IMG/VR virus record: IMGVR_UViG_3300021373_000227
Span: 1 to 21,999 of that record
Reading direction: 5' to 3' (one strand)
DNA from: a virus
DNA length: 21,999 nucleotides
Translations under genes and position numbers: made by a program
Notes under the pieces: model-generated
Databases searched by the model: none
The model's input: only the letters and a program-made list of their open reading frames with translations
Told to the model about the DNA's origin: nothing
Shown: positions 6,946-13,766 of the stretch, piece by piece
Layout of the letters: every line of letters begins with the position of its first letter
How positions within the stretch are numbered: position 1 is the first letter of the stretch

Positions 6946-7722
6946 ATGTCTTATCGTCAATTTCATATGCAAGCTATCAACCAAGCAGATCGTATTCTCT
7001 CTGGTGAATTTAAACAAGAGAGGGAAGTTAAGTCTGCGGCTAGAGAACAACGTGGTGTAATGCGTAAGCAAAAGATAGCTAGTGCTGCTGAAGATACTAC
7101 AGAAGAACTTGACAGTGTAGCTAAGTCTCAAAACTCTGTTCTTAAATACCTATTACCTATTCGTGAAGATAATATGAAACTAGAAGAGGGTGTAAAAGTA
7201 GCTTCAACTGGTAATGAAGAGCTTATAGATATGGCAGAGTCAGCCCCTGTTCAAATATCTGCAGATGCTGAAGATGTAGGTATGCGATTAGTTGGAGACT
7301 TAGAAGAAGCTTTAGGTATAAGTCAAGTTCAAGCAGCAGCTATCGTAGGTAATCTTGCTCATGAAACATCTGACTTTAAATTTATGCAAGAACTTAAACC
7401 TGTCGTAAAAGGATCTCGTGGTGGTTATGGATTTGCTCAATGGACTGGACCTAGACGAAAAGAGTTTGAGTCTTGGGCTTCAGAAAATGAATTAGATTTA
7501 AACTCATACGAAGCTAACTTCGGATTCTTGATGCATGAGATACAAAATACACGAGAGGGTAGATTCCTAGAAAAATTAGAAGCTACTGATAATATAGAAG
7601 ATGCTACAAGGGTTGTTTCGGAGGGATACCTAAGGCCTGGAAAACCTATGATGTCTTCTAGAATTAAATACTCTAAAAAATATTTTAGCGAAGATCAATC
7701 AAATGGGTTAATGTCGAGGTAA
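6946..7722 (+). CDS. Virion-associated tail lysozyme (Phage_lysozyme2-like)
   Basis: A 258-residue protein. Residues 1-105 are charged and helical, probably for attachment or packaging. Residues about 108-250 match the phage tail lysozyme family (PF18013 type): 'GISQVQAAAIVGNLAHETSDF' around 124-144 with presumed catalytic Glu140, followed by the hallmark 'GGYGFAQWTGPRRKEF' at 159-174 and 'FLMHEI'. Members cleave peptidoglycan to let the DNA-delivery machinery through the wall during entry rather than to lyse the cell. It starts at ATG 6946 behind TAAGGAATAATAA, ten bases after the giant repeat protein, which it presumably works with. There is no signal peptide, consistent with delivery in the virion. 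The protein ends in GLMSR, a string also found at the end of the next protein. Confidence 0.85.
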   Translation: MSYRQFHMQAINQADRILSGEFKQEREVKSAAREQRGVMRKQKIASAAEDTTEELDSVAKSQNSVLKYLLPIREDNMKLEEGVKVASTGNEELIDMAESAPVQISADAEDVGMRLVGDLEEALGISQVQAAAIVGNLAHETSDFKFMQELKPVVKGSRGGYGFAQWTGPRRKEFESWASENELDLNSYEANFGFLMHEIQNTREGRFLEKLEATDNIEDATRVVSEGYLRPGKPMMSSRIKYSKKYFSEDQSNGLMSR

Positions 7723-7725
7723 CAA

Positions 7726-8253
7726 ATGTCAAAGAAATTTATGAGGCCTATTCCTGGGCAATCACTAACATCAAATCCTGGTAATGCTCCTTACGAAAAG
7801 CCTCCAGAAATTAACGATATAGAAGAAGCTATTGAAATGCATCTTGATAGGCTTGCTGATCAAGAGACTATGGAAGAGGCTTTATTCTTTCTAGAAATGG
7901 GTGTAGACCTTCAGACATTAGTAGAGGGTATACTTCGAAGTGCTGTTATGGCAGGTAAACATAGCATTGATATTAGTATTCTAGCTGGTCCTGTACTGCA
8001 TGAGTTTATTCGTGGCACAGCTGTGGCCTCTGGTATAGACTTTGAAGAAGGTATAGAAGATAAAGAAGGTAAGAAGATTCAAACCTATGCACGTAATAAA
8101 ATGCGTAGTACTCGTATGCTATCTAAGATGGGTTACGATGAGCCTGTAGAAATGCAAAAAGAATCTCCGACAATGGAAGAACCTGTGGCTGAAGAGCCTT
8201 TAGTTATGCCTGAGGAAGAGCCAGCAGGACTTATGTCAAGGAGGGTTATGTAA
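7726..8253 (+). CDS. Virion structural protein, uncharacterised
   Basis: A 175-residue protein. The N-terminus (KKFMRPIPGQSLTSNPGNAP, then YEKPPEI) is Pro/Gly-rich and extended. Residues about 28-100 are helical, including 'EEALFFLEMGVDLQTLVEGILRSAVMAG', and a short positively charged helix follows at 115-135. The tail is strongly acidic (EEPVAEEPLVMPEEEPAG) before a basic end (GLMSRRVM). I recall similar proteins, with the 'MRPIPGQSLT' opening, next to internal virion proteins of marine phages, but no function. ATG 7726 lies three bases after the lysozyme stop, with GAGGT as ribosome site. Its stop overlaps the next start in TAATG, with a strong AGGAGG just before, so expression is coupled. 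It is probably a neck or internal virion component. Confidence 0.75.
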   Translation: MSKKFMRPIPGQSLTSNPGNAPYEKPPEINDIEEAIEMHLDRLADQETMEEALFFLEMGVDLQTLVEGILRSAVMAGKHSIDISILAGPVLHEFIRGTAVASGIDFEEGIEDKEGKKIQTYARNKMRSTRMLSKMGYDEPVEMQKESPTMEEPVAEEPLVMPEEEPAGLMSRRVM

Positions 8254-9152
8254 TGGCTTTAGGATTAAAACGTGGCGGTTGGCAAGGGGTTGCTGAAGCT
8301 TTTAAAGATTGGGAACGTGAGGAGTTAGAAGAAAGACGTTTTGAACGTCAGCTCTTAGAACAAAGACGTAACACTCTTGTACCTTACCTTACTAAGGCTC
8401 ACCAAGCTAATCTAAAAAATCAATCAGAAGCTAGAGGAGTCTTAAGTTTTTTTAATAATAGACTTACTGATAGTTCTGAGGCAGAGAAGAAAGCCTTTAT
8501 GAATATCATAAGAGATAATCCTGAAATGGGTAAAAGTATCTATTCTGCCGTATTAAAGAATGAAGATAAGTATCCAGGATTAGAGTTAAAAGGTTCTAAA
8601 CTAGTACAGTTTTCTAATATTATTGAACAGACTAAACCTGATGATATGTCTATAGAGGATTGGACAGAGGAAGCTGCCTCTCGTGTCTATGAATCTAATG
8701 CTAACACTATAAGTGAGATGTTAGAATCCGTATTAGGTGCTGAAGATTTAGACACCATGCCTACACTAGTGGATGTCTTAGAAGCTACAGCAACTGATCC
8801 TGGAATCCCTGGAGGTTTGCCTGATATCCGCAGTCCAGTAGGTATGCGTCCAGAGGAAGAAAAGAAATATATGGATGCAGTGTATCGTAATGTAGAAGCT
8901 GAGCTTAATAGAAAGATTGCAGATCTTAAACAACAGATTACTGAGAGAAAGGGTCTAGATAACGAAGCTTTGTCGGTTGAGCTTACTAGACTTGAAACAT
9001 TGAAGTCAGAAGCTGATGATAATCCATACAATGTATTATTTGAGTTCCCTGATTTAACTCAGTCAATCTTAAGTAATATCCAAGCTAATGATCCCTATAT
9101 TGAAAGTTCAAACTTGTTTAGAACCTTTATGCAACCTATTGGAAATATGTAA
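8253..9152 (+). CDS. Internal or structural virion protein, uncharacterised
   Basis: A 299-residue, highly charged, largely helical protein. Residues 1-60 hold an amphipathic start (ALGLKRGGWQGVAEAFKDW) and a dense Glu/Arg helix (EREELEERRFERQLLEQRR). Residues 210-255 hold a second long coiled-coil-like helix. The middle is acidic. There are no membrane spans and no enzyme motif that I recognise. The gene starts inside the upstream stop (TAATG) behind AGGAGGG and ends in another TAATG shared with the 1184-residue gene. The tight coupling suggests that these proteins are needed in fixed proportion. By position between the tail lysozyme and a giant internal protein it could play the part of a T7 gp14/gp15-type ejection protein. 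That is analogy, not detected homology. Confidence 0.75.
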   Translation: MALGLKRGGWQGVAEAFKDWEREELEERRFERQLLEQRRNTLVPYLTKAHQANLKNQSEARGVLSFFNNRLTDSSEAEKKAFMNIIRDNPEMGKSIYSAVLKNEDKYPGLELKGSKLVQFSNIIEQTKPDDMSIEDWTEEAASRVYESNANTISEMLESVLGAEDLDTMPTLVDVLEATATDPGIPGGLPDIRSPVGMRPEEEKKYMDAVYRNVEAELNRKIADLKQQITERKGLDNEALSVELTRLETLKSEADDNPYNVLFEFPDLTQSILSNIQANDPYIESSNLFRTFMQPIGNM

Positions 9153-12100
9153 TGACAGAATTAGAATTACAGATCAGACGTGCATATTCAATAGGGGATA
9201 TGCAAACTGTCCGTAAGCTTCAAAATCAAATGAAGACAGATGCAATAAATAGTGCTGAAGCTTCTAAAGTTTTTACTATGCCTGATTCAGAGGATATGGA
9301 ACAGGTAGAAAAAATTGTACCCAGATTTAACAAGGATATTACCTATACTCCAACTACAGTCTTAGCTGATGAAGACGCTATGAACATTATGAGAAAGTAT
9401 ATGTACTCTTTCGAAGGTGTTACCCCTGATGTAGAAGATGAAGAGTTAGTAGATATGTACCTATCTAAGATGCGCAAGTTTGCATCAGGTCAGTCTGTAG
9501 TTACTGTCAATGAAGCTTTACAACTTCAAAAAGCAGAAGATGATAAACTTGCTCAAGCTGGGCAAGCATATGATTTATACGACAGGTTTGAGGGTATCTT
9601 TTCGGATGACTTTACTTGGGGTGAAACCTTTGATGGGCTAGGTACTTATGCAAGATCTATTATTGTAGACCCTACTAACTTAGTTGGATTGGGTATAGGT
9701 GGACTAGTATCTAAGGTAGGTAGTAGGGGTGGTAGTATTACACTTAAACAGATAGCTAAAAAAGCTTCTGAGAATGCTATTAAAAAAGCTACAGCAAAAG
9801 GTGCTACAGCAGAGGCTGCTCAACTGGCAGGTAAACAAGCAGCCCAAAAAGCTACAGAGAAAGCTGCACGTAGCTCTGCTATATCCACTAGCTTAAAGAC
9901 TCAAGCAGCAAAGCAAGCGGCAGCTGCTACTGCTGTTGATACCACATTAGCTCTTGGTGTAGATTATGCATATCAGTATGGCATGTTGCAAACAGGAAAG
10001 CAAGAAGAATACTCTGCATTTCAAGGAGGTCTTACAGCACTTGGATCATTAGGTGCTGGTATGCTTAGTCTTGGACTTGATGTAGCCAGTGCTACACGTA
10101 GAGCTGTAGCAGGTGCTGAAAAGACTGCAACAGAAGCCTTGTATGGTGTAGACGTAGCTAAGAAAGTTGCTGAGAGATCAGCTATGGAACTTAATGCAGA
10201 TCAGTTTGTATCTGACATGAAGAGTTTCTTTGACTCATTTGAGGGAGGTAACTTTCCTGGATTTGCAGAACGTGTAGCTGAAGGTGCAGCTATATCTTCT
10301 AAAGGTGAACTTCCTAGAACACCTAGCGATACCCTGTTCTTTAAATACTTTTTACTAGGTAATGATGACTTAGGGGTAAAAGGTTTAGCTCAATCACTTT
10401 ATGACTCTGGTGTTCGTATACAAGGCCCAAGATATAAAGGTGATAATGTTACTAGCTTTATGTCTGATGTCTTGTCACAATTACCAGAAGAAGCTAAGAA
10501 TGATTTTGTAGATGCATTTCGTAAAGGTGTTGGAGGTAAGATACCTGACTATAAAAACTACAGCGTAGAAGATATTGCTAACTTGCTTTCAGAAAAGACA
10601 AGTGACGGTGCTAAAGTACTTAATATTCAATCTCAGATTTCACGAATGTTTAAGTCTGAAGGTATTGATCCTAATACAGGTACTATTGATAGTGCTTTAA
10701 GTAAGATGTACACTGAGATACCACCCAGACTTATTACAGGTGCCAAGTCTCGTAACCTATCTTATTATCAAAACCTCTTAGTTCAAACTATTGTAGCTAA
10801 TCCAGGAACTACAGCTCTTAACATTAAGGGTGGTTTAATACGAGGTGCAGTGGACTCTACTGCAGATGTAGTTAAAGGTGCTTTGTACACAACAGCTGGA
10901 ATGACTGGTGTATTAACTGGTGATTGGAAAACTTTAAACAAGGGTGTTCAATTAATAAGAATGCAAGGTAAACGTGCTGTTAATCTTGTTACACCTGACG
11001 CTACAAAAGAACAAGCTATGTCGTACATTGCTATGAGACCTGAAGTTGAGGATACTTTATTTAGGTACTTGAGTGGTGGTGTTGATAACAAAACTTTAGC
11101 TGACCAATTTAATATTGATATCAGTAAGAGACCTGATGTTATGTTAGCAGAAGGTTATAAAAACTTTGCTCAAAAGATGTATCTTGTACAAGCTCAAGAT
11201 AGATTTTTCAAGACTCAAAACTTTATGTATTACATAGATAAGGGTATCAGAGAAGAGTATGGTCAAACATATCAGGAGTTCTTAAACAGAGCTGACATAG
11301 CTGCTGAGATGGCTACTGAAAAGTACGCAGCCTTAGAATTAAAAGCTGTAGACGACACTAATAAAAGTGTGTTTGCTAAATCTTTCTCTAGCCGTGCCAC
11401 ACTTCAAAAGAATCCAGTAGAGTTTATTGCTACTACGATTGAAGAAATTCGTAAGGTTCCTTTACTAGGTGCCGCTGCTCCTTTTGGTCAGTTCTTTAAT
11501 AACACTATTGATTTTATGGCTGACTACTCTGGTGCTAAACTAGCCTATCGTTTAGCTGGTGCTGGTGAGGGACGTAATATTGATAGTCTTACTGAAGCTG
11601 GATCACGAGCTGCTGTAGGTTGGACAGGCGCTTGGTATCTCTCTGACAGTGAGAAGGAGTATATCAAGGAAGATCTTTCTTGGGATCAAGTAAGGGATGA
11701 AGACGGTCAAATAATTACAAAAGAATATGATTACCCAGAGTCATTATTTAAAATGGCTGGTCGTATGATTGCTCATGTAAGACTTGGTAATGATATACCT
11801 GAAGATCTTTGGAAACAAGCGACTGATACATTTGGTGTTAAAGCCTTTGCACGTAATTTAGAAACAGGTGTTCAAGATGTAACAGATTTTGGTGCAGGTG
11901 TAAGGGATGCATTTGTTGGTATGGATAAGCTTCAGTTTGAAGATTTTGTAAAGGGTCTTTCAACTGTTGCAGCACCTTGGGTAAGTGGGTACACTAGGCC
12001 CATAGACCCTATCAACCAAGTTGTTGGTGCATTAAGTCCTGATGGACAAGTGATTATGGATCGGAAGCAAGGTATAGAAGGGATTAATAATTCTCTTCGA

Positions 12101-12706
12101 TACATTGATCAGATCTTTTTAGCTATTACAGATTCTATTGAGGGAGAAGGCGCTGGTTTAGAGATGTTAGGTACAGAAGAAAAAGCTTCTGCTACTACAG
12201 AGAACATACAAACCATAGGTAAGGTACTAGGTTATAGGACTGTGCCTGAGCAGACCTATACACAAAAAATGTTTAATAGTATTGAGAAACCTGACTGGAA
12301 TACAGGTATTTACACAGAGATTCCAGAGGCTAACAATAGAGTTAATGAAATTATTAAACCTATCTTGGAGAATCGTGCCTATAGACTTATGGTTTCATCT
12401 AGGTACGATGATCTTAATATACGGCAAAAGCAAAAAGCTGTTAGTATTGTGCTATCGGAAGCACGTAAATCTGCTATGGAAGTTATGGAGTTATCTTTAA
12501 TTGTAGAGGATCAACAACTTTCTAAACTATTTAAGTTGTATCGAGATCACTCTACTAAGAAGATTGATGAAGGTTTAGAAAGACTAGGCTTAAGTGATAT
12601 ACCTTATCAAGACTTAAACCTAGCACAATTAGACAACCTAACTAAAGTTGTAAAAAATATGGACAAAGAAGTAACAGACGTATTTGGTCTATCTCTCGGT
12701 GACTAG
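9152..12706 (+). CDS. Large internal virion (DNA ejection-type) protein
   Basis: An 1184-residue protein, last of the plus-strand operon. Residues 1-150 are charged and helical. Residues 151-190 (DDFTWGETFDGLGTYARSII, then VDPTNLVGLGIGGLV) form a Gly-rich hydrophobic patch that I associate with large internal proteins of marine podoviruses. Residues about 195-262 are an extreme Ala/Lys helix (IAKKASENAIKKATAKGATA and on). Residues 290-312 are a second Gly-rich hydrophobic stretch able to enter a membrane. The remaining 870 residues are mixed helical with no recognised enzyme domain. Size, position and amphipathic or membrane-active segments suggest a T7 gp16-like role in carrying DNA across the envelope, with the muralytic domain placed on a separate protein (6946). 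It starts in TAATG with only a weak ribosome site, so it depends on coupling. Its stop overlaps the opposite gene within CTAG. Confidence 0.8.
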   Translation: MTELELQIRRAYSIGDMQTVRKLQNQMKTDAINSAEASKVFTMPDSEDMEQVEKIVPRFNKDITYTPTTVLADEDAMNIMRKYMYSFEGVTPDVEDEELVDMYLSKMRKFASGQSVVTVNEALQLQKAEDDKLAQAGQAYDLYDRFEGIFSDDFTWGETFDGLGTYARSIIVDPTNLVGLGIGGLVSKVGSRGGSITLKQIAKKASENAIKKATAKGATAEAAQLAGKQAAQKATEKAARSSAISTSLKTQAAKQAAAATAVDTTLALGVDYAYQYGMLQTGKQEEYSAFQGGLTALGSLGAGMLSLGLDVASATRRAVAGAEKTATEALYGVDVAKKVAERSAMELNADQFVSDMKSFFDSFEGGNFPGFAERVAEGAAISSKGELPRTPSDTLFFKYFLLGNDDLGVKGLAQSLYDSGVRIQGPRYKGDNVTSFMSDVLSQLPEEAKNDFVDAFRKGVGGKIPDYKNYSVEDIANLLSEKTSDGAKVLNIQSQISRMFKSEGIDPNTGTIDSALSKMYTEIPPRLITGAKSRNLSYYQNLLVQTIVANPGTTALNIKGGLIRGAVDSTADVVKGALYTTAGMTGVLTGDWKTLNKGVQLIRMQGKRAVNLVTPDATKEQAMSYIAMRPEVEDTLFRYLSGGVDNKTLADQFNIDISKRPDVMLAEGYKNFAQKMYLVQAQDRFFKTQNFMYYIDKGIREEYGQTYQEFLNRADIAAEMATEKYAALELKAVDDTNKSVFAKSFSSRATLQKNPVEFIATTIEEIRKVPLLGAAAPFGQFFNNTIDFMADYSGAKLAYRLAGAGEGRNIDSLTEAGSRAAVGWTGAWYLSDSEKEYIKEDLSWDQVRDEDGQIITKEYDYPESLFKMAGRMIAHVRLGNDIPEDLWKQATDTFGVKAFARNLETGVQDVTDFGAGVRDAFVGMDKLQFEDFVKGLSTVAAPWVSGYTRPIDPINQVVGALSPDGQVIMDRKQGIEGINNSLRYIDQIFLAITDSIEGEGAGLEMLGTEEKASATTENIQTIGKVLGYRTVPEQTYTQKMFNSIEKPDWNTGIYTEIPEANNRVNEIIKPILENRAYRLMVSSRYDDLNIRQKQKAVSIVLSEARKSAMEVMELSLIVEDQQLSKLFKLYRDHSTKKIDEGLERLGLSDIPYQDLNLAQLDNLTKVVKNMDKEVTDVFGLSLGD
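12574..12623 (-). terminator. Candidate terminator for the minus-strand replication operon
   Basis: CTAGGCTTAAG (12584-12594) faces CTTAAACCTAG (12613-12623), giving 10 of 11 pairs. Inside it a second perfect stem, TGATA/TATCA, closes a five-base loop (12600-12604), with a three-base bulge on one side. Read on the minus strand the hairpin is followed by TCTTTCTAAACC, which is T-rich but not a clean T run. It lies about 80 bases past the last minus-strand stop, inside the 3' end of the 1184-residue gene. The stem is AT-rich and the tail imperfect, so this is only a candidate. Confidence 0.35.
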
Positions 12707-12918
12707 TCGTCATCTTCTAGCATGTAATCTGCCCAGTCGTATGCCTCTCGTTTTACCTCAGACATACGTCCAGCCCCTCGACCACTCGCAAGTATTCCAG
12801 CTAAGGCTTGTCCTGCTAGATACCTACGAGAGGTGAGGGGTTTTATTTTAGGTAAAGGCTTCTTCTTCTTTTGCCTATACTCTTTTGCTTCAAGCTCTAA
12901 GTTTGTTTTTACGTTCAT
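12703..12918 (-). CDS. Small basic hypothetical protein, last gene of the minus operon
   Basis: A 71-residue protein with a Lys-rich segment (RQKKKKPLPKIKPLTSRR, residues 15-32), an Ala/Gly-rich stretch (LAGQALAGILASGRGAG) and an acidic end (DWADYMLEDDD). I do not recognise it. ATG 12918 has AGGA six bases upstream and overlaps the end of the preceding RMF-like gene by 29 bases. Its stop overlaps the stop of the plus-strand virion operon within CTAG. The middle of the gene also has to encode, on the opposite strand, the plus-strand terminator hairpin (12774-12850), which may explain the unusual GC-rich Gly/Arg/Ala segment. It has no membrane span or known motif. Confidence 0.6.
   Translation of the reverse strand: MNVKTNLELEAKEYRQKKKKPLPKIKPLTSRRYLAGQALAGILASGRGAGRMSEVKREAYDWADYMLEDDD
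12774..12850 (+). terminator. Rho-independent-type terminator of the plus-strand virion operon
   Basis: CCCCTC (12774-12779), ACC (12781-12783) and CTCG (12785-12788) pair with CGAG (12827-12830), GGT (12832-12834) and GAGGGG (12835-12840). That gives 13 pairs, interrupted by one bulged G and one A-A mismatch. A loop of 38 bases contains a further CAAG/CTTG stem. The 3' arm is followed directly by TTTTATTTTA (12841-12850). The T run lies only on the plus-strand side, so the signal is directional. It sits 68 bases after the last plus-strand stop, embedded in antisense within the coding region of the minus-strand gene 12703-12918. Confidence 0.65.
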
Positions 12919-13060
12919 ATTCCTGAACTCTTTTCAAGTTTTCAAAGTAGGCTTTAGTAAAGCCATACTCCCAGTCACGATTGTTACGTGATCCTCTATC
13001 ATAAGGATTACTTAATTTACCCTTATAAAAATCTTTTTTGCCTTGATCGAATGGCCTCAT
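12890..13060 (-). CDS. Small RMF-like protein (ribosome modulation factor fold suggested)
   Basis: A 56-residue protein (MRPFDQGKKDFYKGKLSNPY to ERKNKLRA). The core pattern QG-x3-F-x2-G-x3-NPY-x8-RDWEYGF-x-x-AY resembles ribosome modulation factor, whose core is G-Y-x-A-G-x-x-G-R-x4-CPY followed by W-x-x-GW. RMF pairs 70S ribosomes into inactive 100S dimers in starved cells. A phage copy might protect or re-tune ribosomes, but small RMF-like domains also occur in proteins with other roles. ATG 13060 has AGAGGT upstream and shares ATGA with the end of the DUF3310 gene. Its end overlaps the next start by 29 bases. The gene is real by coupling and composition. The family call is from residue pattern alone. 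Confidence 0.65.
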   Translation of the reverse strand: MRPFDQGKKDFYKGKLSNPYDRGSRNNRDWEYGFTKAYFENLKRVQEYERKNKLRA

Positions 13061-13290
13061 TTATGTACCTCTTTCATAGCCTCTCGCATTTTTTGAAGAT
13101 ACCAATCAGCTTTGTTAATATCTTCAACAGGGTTACTTTTATATCTATGTCTATGTTGGTACTTAATTAAGTTACCGTGACAATAAGCAATGAACCCCTC
13201 TAAACCTAAGACCTGTTTTATATAGTCGATACATTCAACCTCTCCTGTATTATAATGAAAGGGTTTTTCTACTGGATCGTACTCTGACAT
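13057..13290 (-). CDS. DUF3310 protein (T7 gp1.7-like nucleotide-kinase family)
   Basis: A 77-residue protein with the full DUF3310 pattern: P-x-HY near residues 10-13, 'EVECIDYIKQVLGLEGFIAY' (17-36), 'CHGNLIKYQHRHRYKSNP' (37-54), then 'EDINKADWYL' (56-65). The family includes T7 gp1.7, reported as a nucleotide kinase acting on dTMP and dGMP, so a deoxynucleotide supply role is likely and fits the neighbouring RNR and MazG genes. The protein is little more than the bare domain, while T7 gp1.7 is larger. The start, ATG 13290, lies 22 bases inside the preceding nuclease gene with GAGGT as ribosome site. The stop overlaps the next start in ATGA. Confidence 0.85.
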   Translation of the reverse strand: MSEYDPVEKPFHYNTGEVECIDYIKQVLGLEGFIAYCHGNLIKYQHRHRYKSNPVEDINKADWYLQKMREAMKEVHK

Positions 13291-13766
13291 ACATCTACCT
13301 CATGACTAGCATTATCCATAACATACGACAGGGGTAGTATAGTTGTCAAGTCCCCTCTTCCAGGCCGTGTATGTAACCCAAAGTCACCCCTAAAGTATTC
13401 CTTACACCGTTTACGTAAGTCTTCTATAATATTTTCTGGCTTAATTAAGTAAAACTTTTTCTCAGCTCGTACTGCAATAAGCCTATCAATACCATTGGGT
13501 ACACCCCAACCCTCTTGGGGTTTCCATTCAGGTGGACGTTTAACAGTTAGTAACTCCCACCAAATAGTATAGTTGATTGGACCTTTACGGTACTTACGTT
13601 TAGCTGCTTTAACATCTACTTTACCAAACTCCTTATCTAAAACATCCCAATGTTCATTAATGTTTTCATCACGGTTTGCTTCCCGTATAAAATTATCTCC
13701 CCGAATAGAGATAAATTCTAGCTCTGCTTTTGTACCTTCTCTGTACGATGCTGCATTCTTTTTCAT
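13269..13766 (-). CDS. Putative PD-(D/E)XK-type endonuclease
   Basis: A 165-residue protein whose N-terminal third carries a nuclease-like core: an acidic residue in the first helix (EGTKAELEF, Glu15 or Glu17), then 'INEHWDVLDKEFGKVDVKAA' with Asp41 and the D-V-K triad end (Asp51-Val52-Lys53). The later 'GIDRLIAVRAEKKFYLIKPE' looks like the fourth core strand and following region. This arrangement (E, D, 9-10 residues, DxK) is that of Holliday-junction resolvase or restriction-type folds. The start overlaps the RNR stop in ATGA. It could process recombination intermediates or degrade host DNA. The exact substrate cannot be read from sequence, and the call rests on the motif spacing. Confidence 0.6.
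   Translation of the reverse strand: MKKNAASYREGTKAELEFISIRGDNFIREANRDENINEHWDVLDKEFGKVDVKAAKRKYRKGPINYTIWWELLTVKRPPEWKPQEGWGVPNGIDRLIAVRAEKKFYLIKPENIIEDLRKRCKEYFRGDFGLHTRPGRGDLTTILPLSYVMDNASHEVDVCQSTIQ

Noticed and set aside
8687-9031. A 114-codon minus-strand Ser-rich frame
   Set aside because: It is antisense to a well-supported plus-strand structural gene, and its Ser bias comes from reverse-reading Glu, Ala and Arg codons.
12697-12710. GACTAGTC palindrome at the convergent stops as an attachment or resolution site
   Set aside because: It is eight bases long and follows from the stop overlap CTAG. There is no integrase and no second copy in view to support a site.
12988-13170. Plus-strand 60-codon frame after the convergence point
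   Set aside because: It lies across three coupled minus-strand genes, is Phe/Leu/Ser-rich as expected for antisense, and has no ribosome site.
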